From: JAAYEA01 sp012689325
GTDB lineage: Bacteria; Chloroflexota; Anaerolineae; JAAYEA01
Reading direction: 5' to 3'
Assembly: GCA_036841525.1 (NCBI GenBank)
Contig: DAITVZ010000055.1
Location: 1 to 37,575, forward strand
Length of the DNA stretch: 37,575 bases
In this document: positions 23,252-30,355 of the stretch, in pieces
Layout: every line of letters starts with the position of its first letter
Numbering within the stretch: position 1 is the stretch's first letter
Program-made: the position numbers and the translations under genes
Notes under the pieces: generated by a model
The model's input: only the letters and a program-made list of their open reading frames with translations
Databases searched by the model: none
What the model was told of the DNA's origin: nothing

Positions 23252-23899
23252 ATGACCAACCTCGACGACCTGCAAGCGATCTCGTTCGATCTCGACGGCA
23301 CGCTGGCCACCACCGCGCTGGATGACGCCATCTGGTTCGACGAGATCCCCGCGCGCTATGCTGCCCGCCGCGGCCTGACCCTGGCCGATTCGCGCGAGCT
23401 CGTCTTTGCCGACTATCGCGCCTTGCGCGGGCATCCCCGCTGGACCGACATGGGCTTTTGGTTCGAGCGGCTCGAGCTGGGCGACTGGCGCGAGGCGGCG
23501 GAGGGGCTGCGCCACCTGGCCCGCCTTTACCCCGACGCCCTGCCGACGCTCCGCGCCCTGCGGGGCCGCTACCGGCTGGTGCTCGTCACCCAGGCCGAGC
23601 GAAAATTCCTGGAGCTCAAGCTGGCGGTGGAGGGGCTGGGCGGCTATTTCGACGCCGTCTATGCCACCCCCAACGACTTGGGCTCGCTGACCAAGGACGC
23701 CGCCATCTATGGCCGGGTGCTGGCCGCGCTGGGGCTGGCGGGGGCGCAGGCGCTGCACGTCGGCGACCACCCGCAGCAGGACGTGGAGGCGCCGCGGCAG
23801 GCCGGGTGGCGCGCGCTGCTGCTGGACCGCGCCGGATCGCGCCAAGGGCCCGACGTGATCCGCGATTTGCGCGAGCTCGTTGCGCGATTGGCTGCCTGA
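23252..23899 (+). CDS. HAD-superfamily hydrolase
   Basis: 215 residues, AAGG upstream of the ATG. Motif I is ISFDLDGTLATT (nucleophile Asp and general acid Asp), motif II is the serine/threonine strand LVLVTQAERKF, motif III is a Lys in SLTKDAAIYGRVL, and motif IV is ALHVGDHPQQDVEAPRQAGW. The helical cap lies between motif I and II (C1 type). It is probably a phosphatase acting on a small phosphorylated metabolite; the substrate is not predictable. It stands alone between the membrane peptide gene and the glutamate synthase leader. Confidence 0.9.
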   Translation: MTNLDDLQAISFDLDGTLATTALDDAIWFDEIPARYAARRGLTLADSRELVFADYRALRGHPRWTDMGFWFERLELGDWREAAEGLRHLARLYPDALPTLRALRGRYRLVLVTQAERKFLELKLAVEGLGGYFDAVYATPNDLGSLTKDAAIYGRVLAALGLAGAQALHVGDHPQQDVEAPRQAGWRALLLDRAGSRQGPDVIRDLRELVARLAA

Positions 23900-24060
23900 G
23901 CGGGCCCGCCCCGCGCCCCACGAAAAACGAACCCTCAACCCCTCCTCGCCGCGAGATCGTCCGTTTCCCCTGCCTGATAAGCTGCGTAGTTGCGATTTAT
24001 GATATGGTTCAGGTGTGTTGGTACGACAAGGCGCATCTAGCGCGAATTGCACGACGTATA

Positions 24061-24089
24061 TTGACAATCCACTTGACTTGTGCTATACT
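24061..24089 (+). promoter_or_regulatory. Strong sigma70-type promoter of the glutamate synthase operon
   Basis: TTGACA (24061-24066), 17-bp spacer, TATACT (24084-24089), in a locally AT-rich stretch. Predicted start is about 24096. This leaves a leader of about 320 nt before the first operon gene at 24415. Nothing else is recognised in 23900-24060. Confidence 0.88.
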
Positions 24090-24115
24090 TTTCCCACAAT
24101 TACGATCGATAAGGA

Positions 24116-24211
24116 ATCCGGACAGGCGAGCCGGCGAAACCTTGACCTCACCGTTGGGTCGTCCCAGGGCGTTCTGGGATACGTCTGATGGTGGGGTTTT
24201 GTGTTCCGGAT
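24116..24211 (+). promoter_or_regulatory. Candidate structured RNA (aptamer-like) in the glutamate synthase leader
   Basis: Nested pairings are visible. An outer stem ATCCGGA (24116-24122) pairs with TCCGGAT (24205-24211). A middle stem CCTCACC (24146-24152) pairs with GGTGGGG (24190-24196, one G-U). An inner hairpin CCCAG (24163-24167) pairs with CTGGG (24174-24178). The outer stem ends immediately before the GGAGG ribosome site of the upstream ORF at 24226. It did not match the glutamine riboswitch consensus or other classes recalled. Covariation has not been tested. Confidence 0.5.
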
Positions 24212-24225
24212 GGAGGATTTGGTCT

Positions 24226-24276
24226 ATGGAAGTGTTTGACGCGAACCACGTGGATGTGATGACCGAACCGCGGTAG
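24226..24276 (+). CDS. Upstream ORF / candidate leader peptide, 16 residues
   Basis: Encodes MEVFDANHVDVMTEPR. GGAGG (24212-24216) lies 9 nt before the ATG. It sits in the long leader between the aptamer-like stem and a series of hairpins: ACCGC-GGTA-GCGGT (24267-24280, overlapping the stop), CCGCA...TGCGG (24281-24305) and GGTCAGG...CCTGACC (24311-24330). A terminator-like hairpin follows. The peptide is not rich in one amino acid, so classical amino-acid attenuation is not evident; it is acidic, with two Asp and two Glu. Expression is unproven. Confidence 0.45.
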   Translation: MEVFDANHVDVMTEPR

Positions 24277-24332
24277 CGGTCCGCAGCGGCGACCCGCCGG
24301 TGCGGATAGAGGTCAGGTGCGATCCTGACCCG

Positions 24333-24392
24333 GGGCCTCGATGCAGAGCACGCTGGCGCTTGCCGGCCGTTGTCCTGCGCGGGGCCCTTTTT
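24333..24392 (+). terminator. Terminator-like attenuator hairpin before the glutamate synthase operon
   Basis: GGGCC (24333-24337) pairs with GGCCC (24383-24387), with inner pairings GCAG (24343-24346)/CTGC (24375-24378) and GCTGG (24352-24356)/CCGGC (24363-24367). TTTTTC follows directly (24388-24393). It lies 22 nt before the first structural gene and inside its leader, the position of a conditional terminator. Confidence 0.6.
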
Positions 24393-24414
24393 CATTTGGG
24401 TTGATGGAGGAGCG

Positions 24415-24861
24415 ATGGTTTCGAAACATATCCAGGTCTGCGAAGAGGTCTGTATCGGCTGTCATCTCTGCGAGGTCTATTGCCTCACGGCGCACTCGCG
24501 CTACCGCGACGTGGTCAAGGCCCACAAGAAGGAGGCCCAGCGCCCCCTGGCCCGCGTGCGCGTCCAGGAGGACGGCGCCGCCTCGGTGGCGGTGCGCTGC
24601 CTCCACTGCGACGACGCCCCCTGCGTCGCCGCCTGCCTCACCGGCGCCATGGTCCGCGACCTGGCCACCGGCGCGGTGCTCAACGACCCCGACCGCTGCA
24701 TGGGCTGTTGGACCTGCGTCATGGTCTGCCCCCACGGCGCCATCATCCGCGACCCGGAGCACCATCGCATCGTCAAATGCGACCTCTGCCCCGACCTGGA
24801 GGCGCCCGCCTGCGTGGCCAACTGCCCCAACAAGGCCCTCACCCTGGCGGTGACGCCATGA
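24415..24861 (+). CDS. Polyferredoxin subunit of the glutamate synthase operon
   Basis: 148 residues, ATG at 24415 after GATGGAGGAG. Four [4Fe-4S] motifs as in HycB/CooF-type electron-transfer subunits: CIGCHLCEVYC, CLHCDDAPCVAACLTGA, CMGCWTCVMVCPHGA, and CDLCPDLEAPACVANCPNKA. It is first in the operon and overlaps the FAD oxidoreductase gene by 4 bp (ATGA). It probably passes electrons between that oxidoreductase, or free ferredoxin, and the FeS/FMN synthase subunit. Its presence suggests a ferredoxin-linked rather than a purely NADPH-dependent enzyme. Confidence 0.9.
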   Translation: MVSKHIQVCEEVCIGCHLCEVYCLTAHSRYRDVVKAHKKEAQRPLARVRVQEDGAASVAVRCLHCDDAPCVAACLTGAMVRDLATGAVLNDPDRCMGCWTCVMVCPHGAIIRDPEHHRIVKCDLCPDLEAPACVANCPNKALTLAVTP

Positions 24862-26186
24862 CCCAATACCTGATCATCGGCAACTCGGCGGGCTCCATCG
24901 GCGCGGCGGAGGCGATCCGCCAGGCCGACCCGACGGGCGAGCTCTGCATCGTCTCGGAGGAGGCGCTGCCGGCCTATTCCCGCCCGCAGATCGCCGGCTA
25001 CCTGGCGGGCGAGGTGGGGCTGGAGCAGGCGCTCTTTCGCCCCCGCGATTTTTACGCCAAGAACAACATCCGCCTGCTGCTCAACCGGCAGGTGGTGGAG
25101 CTGGACCGCGCGCGGCAGGTGGCCGTCTGCGCCGATGGCCGCGAGCTGGCCTATGACCGGCTCCTGCTGGCCACCGGCGGCGCGCCCATCGTCCCCCCCA
25201 CCAAGGGGCTGGAGGCCACGGGCTATACGACCTTTGCCACCATGGACGACGCCCGCAAGCTCCGCGACATGCTCCCCCAACTAAAGCAGGTGGTGGTGGT
25301 CGGCGGCGGGCTCATCGGCCTCAGCGCCGCCGAGGCGCTGGTCAAAGCCGGGGTGCGCGTGGTGGTGGTGGAGCTGGCCCCGCAAATCCTGGGCCGCGCG
25401 CTGGACGGCGCCGCCGCCGCCCTGGTGCAGGGGATCATGGAGGCGCAGAACGTCCGCATCCTCACCGGCTGCTCCGTCGCCGAGGTGCGGCCCGGCGAGT
25501 CCGCCGCGGCGGGGATCGCCATCCTCTCCAGCGGGGTCCGCGTGGAATACGACGCCCTGCTCATGGCCATCGGCGTGCGCCCCCGCGTGGAGCTGGCCGT
25601 CCGGGCCGGGCTCAAGGTCAACCGCGGCATCGTGGTGGACGCGCAGATGCGCACCGACGACCCGCGCATCTATGCCTGCGGCGACGCGGCGGAGGCCTAC
25701 GATTACATCGCCGGCGACGCCCGGCTCACCCCCATCTGGCCCAACGCCTACCTGGGCGGCCGCGTGGCCGGGGCCAACATGGCCGGCGGTGCGGCGGCTT
25801 ACCCCGGCGGCACGGGGATGAACGCCCTGCACTTTTTCGGCTACCCCATCCTCTCCGCCGGGCTCGCCGCCCCCGGCCCCGACGACGGCTGCCAGGTCCT
25901 CGCCGAGCAATCGGCGGATGGCCGCGCCTATAAAAAGATCGTCCTGCGCGACGGCAAGGTGGTCGGCTTTCTCTTTGCCGGCGAGATCGACCGGGCGGGC
26001 GTGGTCCACGGGCTCATGCGCGACCGCGCCGACGTCACGCCCTTTATCGACAAGCTCTTTGCCGCCGAGGGGGCCTTTATCGCCTTGCCTGCCCCGCTGC
26101 GCCGCGCCTTTTACGCCCAGCGCGGCGTCGCCCGCGACCTAGCCATCCGAAGGGAGCGACCTCATGCCCACGAATCGAGCGTATAG
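24858..26186 (+). CDS. FAD-dependent pyridine nucleotide-disulfide family oxidoreductase
   Basis: 442 residues. FAD-binding GNSAGSIGAAEAIRQ at the N-terminus; AYSRPQIAGYLAGE; the NAD(P)-binding fold VVVVGGGLIGLSAAEALVKA; and the second FAD motif RIYACGDAAEAYDY. It resembles NADH:rubredoxin/ferredoxin reductases and nitrite-reductase-type flavoproteins, and has no redox-active Cys pair. The position between the polyferredoxin and the glutaminase subunit suggests it supplies electrons from NAD(P)H. It overlaps the next gene by 23 bp; the start at 24858 is set by the ATGA junction. Confidence 0.92.
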   Translation: MTQYLIIGNSAGSIGAAEAIRQADPTGELCIVSEEALPAYSRPQIAGYLAGEVGLEQALFRPRDFYAKNNIRLLLNRQVVELDRARQVAVCADGRELAYDRLLLATGGAPIVPPTKGLEATGYTTFATMDDARKLRDMLPQLKQVVVVGGGLIGLSAAEALVKAGVRVVVVELAPQILGRALDGAAAALVQGIMEAQNVRILTGCSVAEVRPGESAAAGIAILSSGVRVEYDALLMAIGVRPRVELAVRAGLKVNRGIVVDAQMRTDDPRIYACGDAAEAYDYIAGDARLTPIWPNAYLGGRVAGANMAGGAAAYPGGTGMNALHFFGYPILSAGLAAPGPDDGCQVLAEQSADGRAYKKIVLRDGKVVGFLFAGEIDRAGVVHGLMRDRADVTPFIDKLFAAEGAFIALPAPLRRAFYAQRGVARDLAIRRERPHAHESSV

Positions 26187-27399
26187 CAACCCCTATGGGG
26201 ACGACAAGGTGATGGCCGCCTGCGCCATCTTTGGGATGATGGACCGCTCCGGGCGCCGCTTCATCGGCGACCCGGTGGTGACCGCCATCGCCAACATGCA
26301 CGAGCGCGGCAACGGCCTGGGCGGCGGCTTTGCCGTCTATGGCCTCTACCCCGGCTACGAGTCCTATTACGCCTTTCACATCTTTTACATGGACGCCGAC
26401 GCCCGCCCCCGCATGGAGGCGCTGCTCAAGCGCCGCTTCCGCCTGGAGCTGGCCGAGGAGGTCCCCACCCGCGAGACGGCGGGGGTCAAGGACGCGCCGC
26501 TGGTCTGGCGCTACTTTCTCGCCGTGGAGGGCCGCCAGCCCGCCGGCTATACCGAGGACGAGTACGTGGTCAGCCAGGTGATGCAGATCAACTCGACCTT
26601 CGAGGACGGCTTTGTCGTCTCCAGCGGCAAGAACCTGGGCGTTTTCAAGGGGGTGGGCTACCCCGAGCAGATGGCCGAGTTCTTCCGGCTGGAATCGTAT
26701 CGCGGCTACCTCTGGACCGCCCACGCCCGCTTTCCCACCAACACCTCGGGGTGGTGGGGCGGCGCGCACCCCTTCAACCTGCTGGATTGGACCGTGGTGC
26801 ACAATGGCGAGATCTCGTCCTACGGCATCAACCGCCGCTACCTGGAAATGTACGGCTACCAGTGCACCATGGAGACCGACACCGAGGTGCTGGCCTACGC
26901 CGTGGACCTGCTGGTGCGCCGCCACGGCCTGCCCATCGAGCTGGCCGCCAAGGTCATGTCCCCGCCGCTCTGGTCCGAGATCAACGAGCTGCCGGACCCG
27001 GAGCGGCGCGAGCTCTATGCCATGCTCCGGCAGGTCTATCCCAGCCTGCTGATGAACGGCCCCTTTGCCATCGTCATCGGCCACACCGGCGAGATGGTGG
27101 GGCTCACCGACCGCATCCGCCTGCGCCCGCTGCTGGCCGCTGTCAGCGGCTCGCTGATGTTCCTCTCCTCGGAGGAATCGGCCATCTATCGCGTCTCGCC
27201 CAACCTGGACGAGACCTGGACCCCCCTGGGCGGCCAGCCGGTGATCGGACGGCTCTATCCCGAGGCGGCCCAGGCGGAGTCGCGCCGCGCCAAGGTCGCC
27301 CTGCCCTGGCTCGCAACCGAGTCGGCGGCGCCTGGTAGAGATGCGACACGTCGCGTCTCGGCGCCGCAAGCAGCGCCCGGACAGGCGGCGGCGCGATGA
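26164..27399 (+). CDS. gltB1: Glutamate synthase, glutaminase (class II amidotransferase) subunit
   Basis: 411 residues. The Ntn nucleophile is Cys20 in MAACAIFGMMDRSGRRF, so a short propeptide is removed or translation begins at an internal Met. Class II signatures are HERGNGLGGGFAVYG, TAHARFPTNTSGWWGGAHPF, VVHNGEISSYGINRRYLEM, CTMETDTEV and LSSEESAIYRVSPN. It hydrolyses Gln and delivers ammonia to the FMN subunit. This is the separate archaeal-type GltB1 design. The C-terminus has an in-frame palindromic repeat (27338-27359, encoding GRDATRRVSAP). It overlaps the next gene by 4 bp. GlxB-like subunits of N-methylglutamate synthase share this fold, so that activity is a lesser alternative. 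Confidence 0.92.
   Translation: MPTNRAYSNPYGDDKVMAACAIFGMMDRSGRRFIGDPVVTAIANMHERGNGLGGGFAVYGLYPGYESYYAFHIFYMDADARPRMEALLKRRFRLELAEEVPTRETAGVKDAPLVWRYFLAVEGRQPAGYTEDEYVVSQVMQINSTFEDGFVVSSGKNLGVFKGVGYPEQMAEFFRLESYRGYLWTAHARFPTNTSGWWGGAHPFNLLDWTVVHNGEISSYGINRRYLEMYGYQCTMETDTEVLAYAVDLLVRRHGLPIELAAKVMSPPLWSEINELPDPERRELYAMLRQVYPSLLMNGPFAIVIGHTGEMVGLTDRIRLRPLLAAVSGSLMFLSSEESAIYRVSPNLDETWTPLGGQPVIGRLYPEAAQAESRRAKVALPWLATESAAPGRDATRRVSAPQAAPGQAAAR
27338..27359. repeat. Palindromic GAGATGCGAC/GTCGCGTCTC repeat inside the glutaminase gene
   Basis: GAGATGCGAC and GTCGCGTCTC pair 9 of 10 with a 2-nt loop, preceded by GGTA. It is read in frame near the C-terminus of the glutaminase subunit. Elements like GTAGAGACGCGAC...GTCGCGTCTC are, as I recall, common interspersed repeats in Chloroflexota genomes. 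Confidence 0.7.
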
Positions 27400-28901
27400 A
27401 AAGCTACCTTGCCCCGCGCTTTCGCATCGAGCGGGACCGCGACCGCTGCATCGATTGCCAGGTCTGCGTGCGCCAGTGCGGCTACAGCGTCCACTTTTTC
27501 GACGAGGAGGAGGGGCGCGTCTACAGCCACCAGGACGAGTGCGTGAGCTGCCATCGCTGCGTGGCTTTTTGCCCCACCCAGGCGCTCAGCATCGTCAAGG
27601 TCCCGCTGGCCTACCGCGAGAACGCCAACTGGCGCCCCGAGGTGATCCAGGACATCATCAAGCAGGCCGAGACCGGCGGCGTGCTGCTCACCGGCATGGG
27701 CGCGGATAAACCCTATCCCGTCTATTGGGACCACCTGCTGCTGAACGCCAGCCAGGTGACCAACCCCTCCATCGACCCGCTGCGCGAGCCGATGGAACTG
27801 CGCACCTACCTCGGCTCCAAGCCGGACCGGGTGACGCTGGGCGCCGACGGCAAGCCGGTCCGCCAAAAGCTGCCGCCCACCGTCCAGCTCGAGGTCCCCA
27901 TCATGTTCTCGGCCATGTCCTTCGGCTCGGTGAGCCTCAACGTGCACAAGTCGCTGGCCATGGCCTCCGTGGCGGCGGGGACGCTCTTTAACACCGGCGA
28001 GGGCGGCCTGCACGAGGACCTCTACGAGTATTCGGACCACGCCATCGTGCAGGTGGCCTCGGGGCGCTTTGGCGTGCACCCGCGCTACCTGGAGGCGGGG
28101 CGCGTCATCGAGATCAAGATCGGGCAGGGGGCCAAGCCGGGCATCGGCGGCCATCTGCCGGGGGAAAAGGTCTCCGTGGAGGTGGCCTCCACCCGCATGA
28201 TCCCCACCGGCACCGACGCCCTCTCGCCCGCGCCGCACCACGACATCTATTCCATCGAGGACCTGCGCCAGCTCATCTATGCGCTCAAGGAGGCGACGGG
28301 GTATAGCAAGCCCGTCTGCGTCAAGATCGCCGCGGTGCACAACGCCGCCGCCATCGCCAGCGGCGTGGCCCGCGCCGGCGCCGACATTATCGCGCTGGAC
28401 GGGCTGCGCGGGGCCACCGGTGCCGCCCCCAAGGTGGTGCGCGACAACGTCGGCATCCCCATCGAGCTGGCGCTGGCCGCGGTGGACACCCGCCTGCGCC
28501 AGGAGGGCATCCGCAACCAGGTCTCGGTGGTGGCGGCCTCGGGCATCCGCTCCAGCGCCGACGTGCTCAAGGCCATCGCCCTGGGCGCCGACGCCGTCTA
28601 TATCGCCACCTCGGCCTTGATCGCGCTGGGCTGCCGGGTCTGCCAGATGTGCTACACCGGCAACTGCTCGTGGGGCATCGCCACCCAGAACCCCTACCTC
28701 ACCAAGCGGATCAACCCCGAGATCGGGGCGCAGCGGTTGGTGAACCTGTTGCGGGCCTGGTCCATCGAGATCAAGGAAATGCTGGGCGGGATGGGCGTGA
28801 ACGCGCTGGAGAGCCTGCGCGGCAACCGCCTGCACCTGCGCGCCGTGGACCTCTCCGATAGCGACCTGGAGATCCTCGGCGTCCGCCCGGCGGGGAGATA
28901 A
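27396..28901 (+). CDS. gltB2: Glutamate synthase, FMN/FeS synthase subunit with N-terminal ferredoxin
   Basis: 501 residues, joined to the glutaminase gene by ATGA. The N-terminal two-cluster ferredoxin spans about 15-65 (CIDCQVCVRQCGY, CVSCHRCVAFCPTQA). The FMN-binding TIM barrel includes FSAMSFGSVSLNVHKSLAMA, NTGEGGLHEDLY, QGAKPGIGGHLPGEKVS, and DIIALDGLRGATGAAPKVV. The GltS 3Fe-4S cysteine cluster lies in CRVCQMCYTGNCSWGIATQ. It combines 2-oxoglutarate, ammonia and electrons to make glutamate. This arrangement with its own ferredoxin domain is the archaeal/thermophile type. Confidence 0.95.
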   Translation: MKSYLAPRFRIERDRDRCIDCQVCVRQCGYSVHFFDEEEGRVYSHQDECVSCHRCVAFCPTQALSIVKVPLAYRENANWRPEVIQDIIKQAETGGVLLTGMGADKPYPVYWDHLLLNASQVTNPSIDPLREPMELRTYLGSKPDRVTLGADGKPVRQKLPPTVQLEVPIMFSAMSFGSVSLNVHKSLAMASVAAGTLFNTGEGGLHEDLYEYSDHAIVQVASGRFGVHPRYLEAGRVIEIKIGQGAKPGIGGHLPGEKVSVEVASTRMIPTGTDALSPAPHHDIYSIEDLRQLIYALKEATGYSKPVCVKIAAVHNAAAIASGVARAGADIIALDGLRGATGAAPKVVRDNVGIPIELALAAVDTRLRQEGIRNQVSVVAASGIRSSADVLKAIALGADAVYIATSALIALGCRVCQMCYTGNCSWGIATQNPYLTKRINPEIGAQRLVNLLRAWSIEIKEMLGGMGVNALESLRGNRLHLRAVDLSDSDLEILGVRPAGR

Positions 28902-28930
28902 GAAACGCTATCAACACGCGAACACTCCTT

Positions 28931-28987
28931 GTAGTACCGACTTGGTCGTTCCGGCTCAGGGCCAAGAGCGACTCAAGTCGCCACTAC
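28931..28987. repeat. 57-bp palindromic element between gltB2 and gltB3, murF-array family
   Basis: Left arm GTAGTACCGACTTGGTCGTT, right arm GCGACTCAAGTCGCCACTAC, with the same length and layout as 6024-6080. A truncated extra left arm, GTAGTAACGACTTGTTCCGG, follows at 29014-29033. Confidence 0.85.
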
Positions 28988-29045
28988 ATCAGGAGCGACA
29001 ACGCGGTTGGCCTGTAGTAACGACTTGTTCCGGCACCAGAGAATT

Positions 29046-29116
29046 GGACACGGATCAGCCGGATGACACGGATCTCCCTGATCTCCTGATCCGTTCGATC
29101 CGCGAAATCCGTGTCC
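29046..29116. repeat. GACACGGAT / ATCCGTGTC inverted repeat before gltB3
   Basis: GGACACGGAT (29046-29055) and ATCCGTGTCC (29107-29116) are perfect reverse complements. A second GACACGGAT lies inside, with GATC-rich sequence between. The tail ATCCGCGAAATCCGTGTC is related to 8844-8871. The ribosome site of gltB3 (GAAGGAGGAG) follows directly. Confidence 0.75.
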
Positions 29117-29138
29117 CGCTTCCGAAGGAGGAGCAGCC

Positions 29139-29894
29139 ATGGAGATTCAGACCGCCATCCAGATCGACGCGCTGCATATGGACTATCGCGAGCTCTCGCA
29201 ACAGCTCAAGGCCGCCATCGACGAGGGCGCCCGCGACGTGACCATCGTCAACGTCTGCGGCCAGCGCTACATCGGCACCGGCGTGCGCGGGCTGGCCCAC
29301 ATCAGCATCTATGGCATCCCCGGCAACGACCTGGGGAGCTTTATGCAGGGCCCCACCATCCACGTCTATGGCAACGCCCAGGACGGCTGCGGCAACACCC
29401 TCGATGGCGGCGCGCTGGTGATCCACGGCCACGCCGGCGACATCGTGGGCTATTCCATGCGCGGCGGCAAGATCATGGTCCGCGACGGGGTGGGCTACCG
29501 CGCCGCCATCCACATGAAAGAGTACCAGGACCGCCTGCCGGTGCTGGTGATCGGCGGGCAGGCGCAGCCGTTCCTGGGCGAGTACATGGCCGGGGGCAAG
29601 GTGGTGGTGCTGGCGCTGAAAGCCGACGACCCCGAATACCGCTGCGCCGCCAATTTCATCGGCACCGGCATGCACGGCGGGACCATCTATGTGCGGGGCA
29701 AGGTCAAGCGCGCCCAGCTCGGCCAGGAGGTGGACGCCGTGCCGGTGGACGACCCCGAGGCCGAGGGGCTCGGCGAGCTGGTGCGCGAGTATTGCCAGCA
29801 CTTTGGCGGCGACCCCGCCGAGATCCTGGCCATCCCCTTCACGCGCATCTATCCGCGCTACCTGCGGCCCTATGGGCGGCTGTACGCGTATTAA
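29139..29894 (+). CDS. gltB3: Glutamate synthase GXGXG-domain subunit
   Basis: 251 residues, ATG preceded by GAAGGAGGAG. A right-handed beta-helix with repeated GxxGxG turns: NVCGQRYIGTGVRGLAHISI, YGNAQDGCGNTLDGGALVIH, GHAGDIVGYSMRGGKIMVRD, NFIGTGMHGGTIYVRGKV. This is the C-terminal structural domain of glutamate synthase, here as a separate subunit. It is separated from gltB2 by 237 bp of repeats rather than a tight junction, but its strand and position place it in the same operon. Confidence 0.93.
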   Translation: MEIQTAIQIDALHMDYRELSQQLKAAIDEGARDVTIVNVCGQRYIGTGVRGLAHISIYGIPGNDLGSFMQGPTIHVYGNAQDGCGNTLDGGALVIHGHAGDIVGYSMRGGKIMVRDGVGYRAAIHMKEYQDRLPVLVIGGQAQPFLGEYMAGGKVVVLALKADDPEYRCAANFIGTGMHGGTIYVRGKVKRAQLGQEVDAVPVDDPEAEGLGELVREYCQHFGGDPAEILAIPFTRIYPRYLRPYGRLYAY

Positions 29895-29902
29895 CCACCC
29901 CC

Positions 29903-29931
29903 TTGCGCCCGGCGGCGATTCGCGCTATAAT
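29903..29931 (+). promoter_or_regulatory. Promoter of the XRE regulator gene
   Basis: TTGCGC (29903-29908), 17-bp spacer, TATAAT (29926-29931). The predicted leader is about 22 nt, containing GGGGGAGGTGAG before the ATG at 29960. The -35 box is the same as that at 11027. Confidence 0.78.
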
Positions 29932-29959
29932 CCCACTAGCGTGCAGGGGGAGGTGAGCG

Positions 29960-30355
29960 ATGGCCGCGAATGCCTTGGGTGAGTATCTTCTGGGGCTCTG
30001 CCGGGAACGGCGCGTCTCTCGCCGGGCCGCGTCCCTCGCGGCCGGCCTCAACAACGCGGCGCTCAGCGCCATCATCCGCGGGGCGGTGCGCCCGTCGGCC
30101 CAAACGCTGATCGCCATCGCCGATTTCTTCCAGGTCCCCGCCAACAACCTCTTTCAACTGGCGGGCTACCTGCCCGATTCCAATCCCGAGGATGCCGACC
30201 TGACCGAGGGGCTCCAGTTGCTGCGCCAGTTGCCCGAGTGGCGGCGCAAGGAGGCGCTGGCCCAGTTGCGCCTGCAAGTGGAGCTGGCCGAGCGGCGGGG
30301 CGAGCTGCGGGTGATCGGGGGGGCCGAGCCAGGGGGTGGACATGACCAAGCCTGA
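29960..30355 (+). CDS. XRE-family helix-turn-helix regulator
   Basis: 131 residues. The HTH lies at about 8-65 (GEYLLGLCRERRVSRRAASL, AAGLNNAALSAIIRGAVRPS, LIAIADFFQVPANNLFQLAG), a Cro/CI-type fold. A helical C-terminal part follows (LTEGLQLLRQLPEWRRKEAL) that may dimerise or bind a partner. It has its own promoter and overlaps the small downstream gene by 14 bp, suggesting a two-gene regulatory unit. Target genes are unknown. Confidence 0.88.
   Translation: MAANALGEYLLGLCRERRVSRRAASLAAGLNNAALSAIIRGAVRPSAQTLIAIADFFQVPANNLFQLAGYLPDSNPEDADLTEGLQLLRQLPEWRRKEALAQLRLQVELAERRGELRVIGGAEPGGGHDQA

Noticed and set aside
24116..24330. Known glutamine riboswitch (glnA or downstream-peptide motif)
   Set aside because: The conserved sequence blocks I recall for those motifs are absent, so it is left as an unassigned structured leader.
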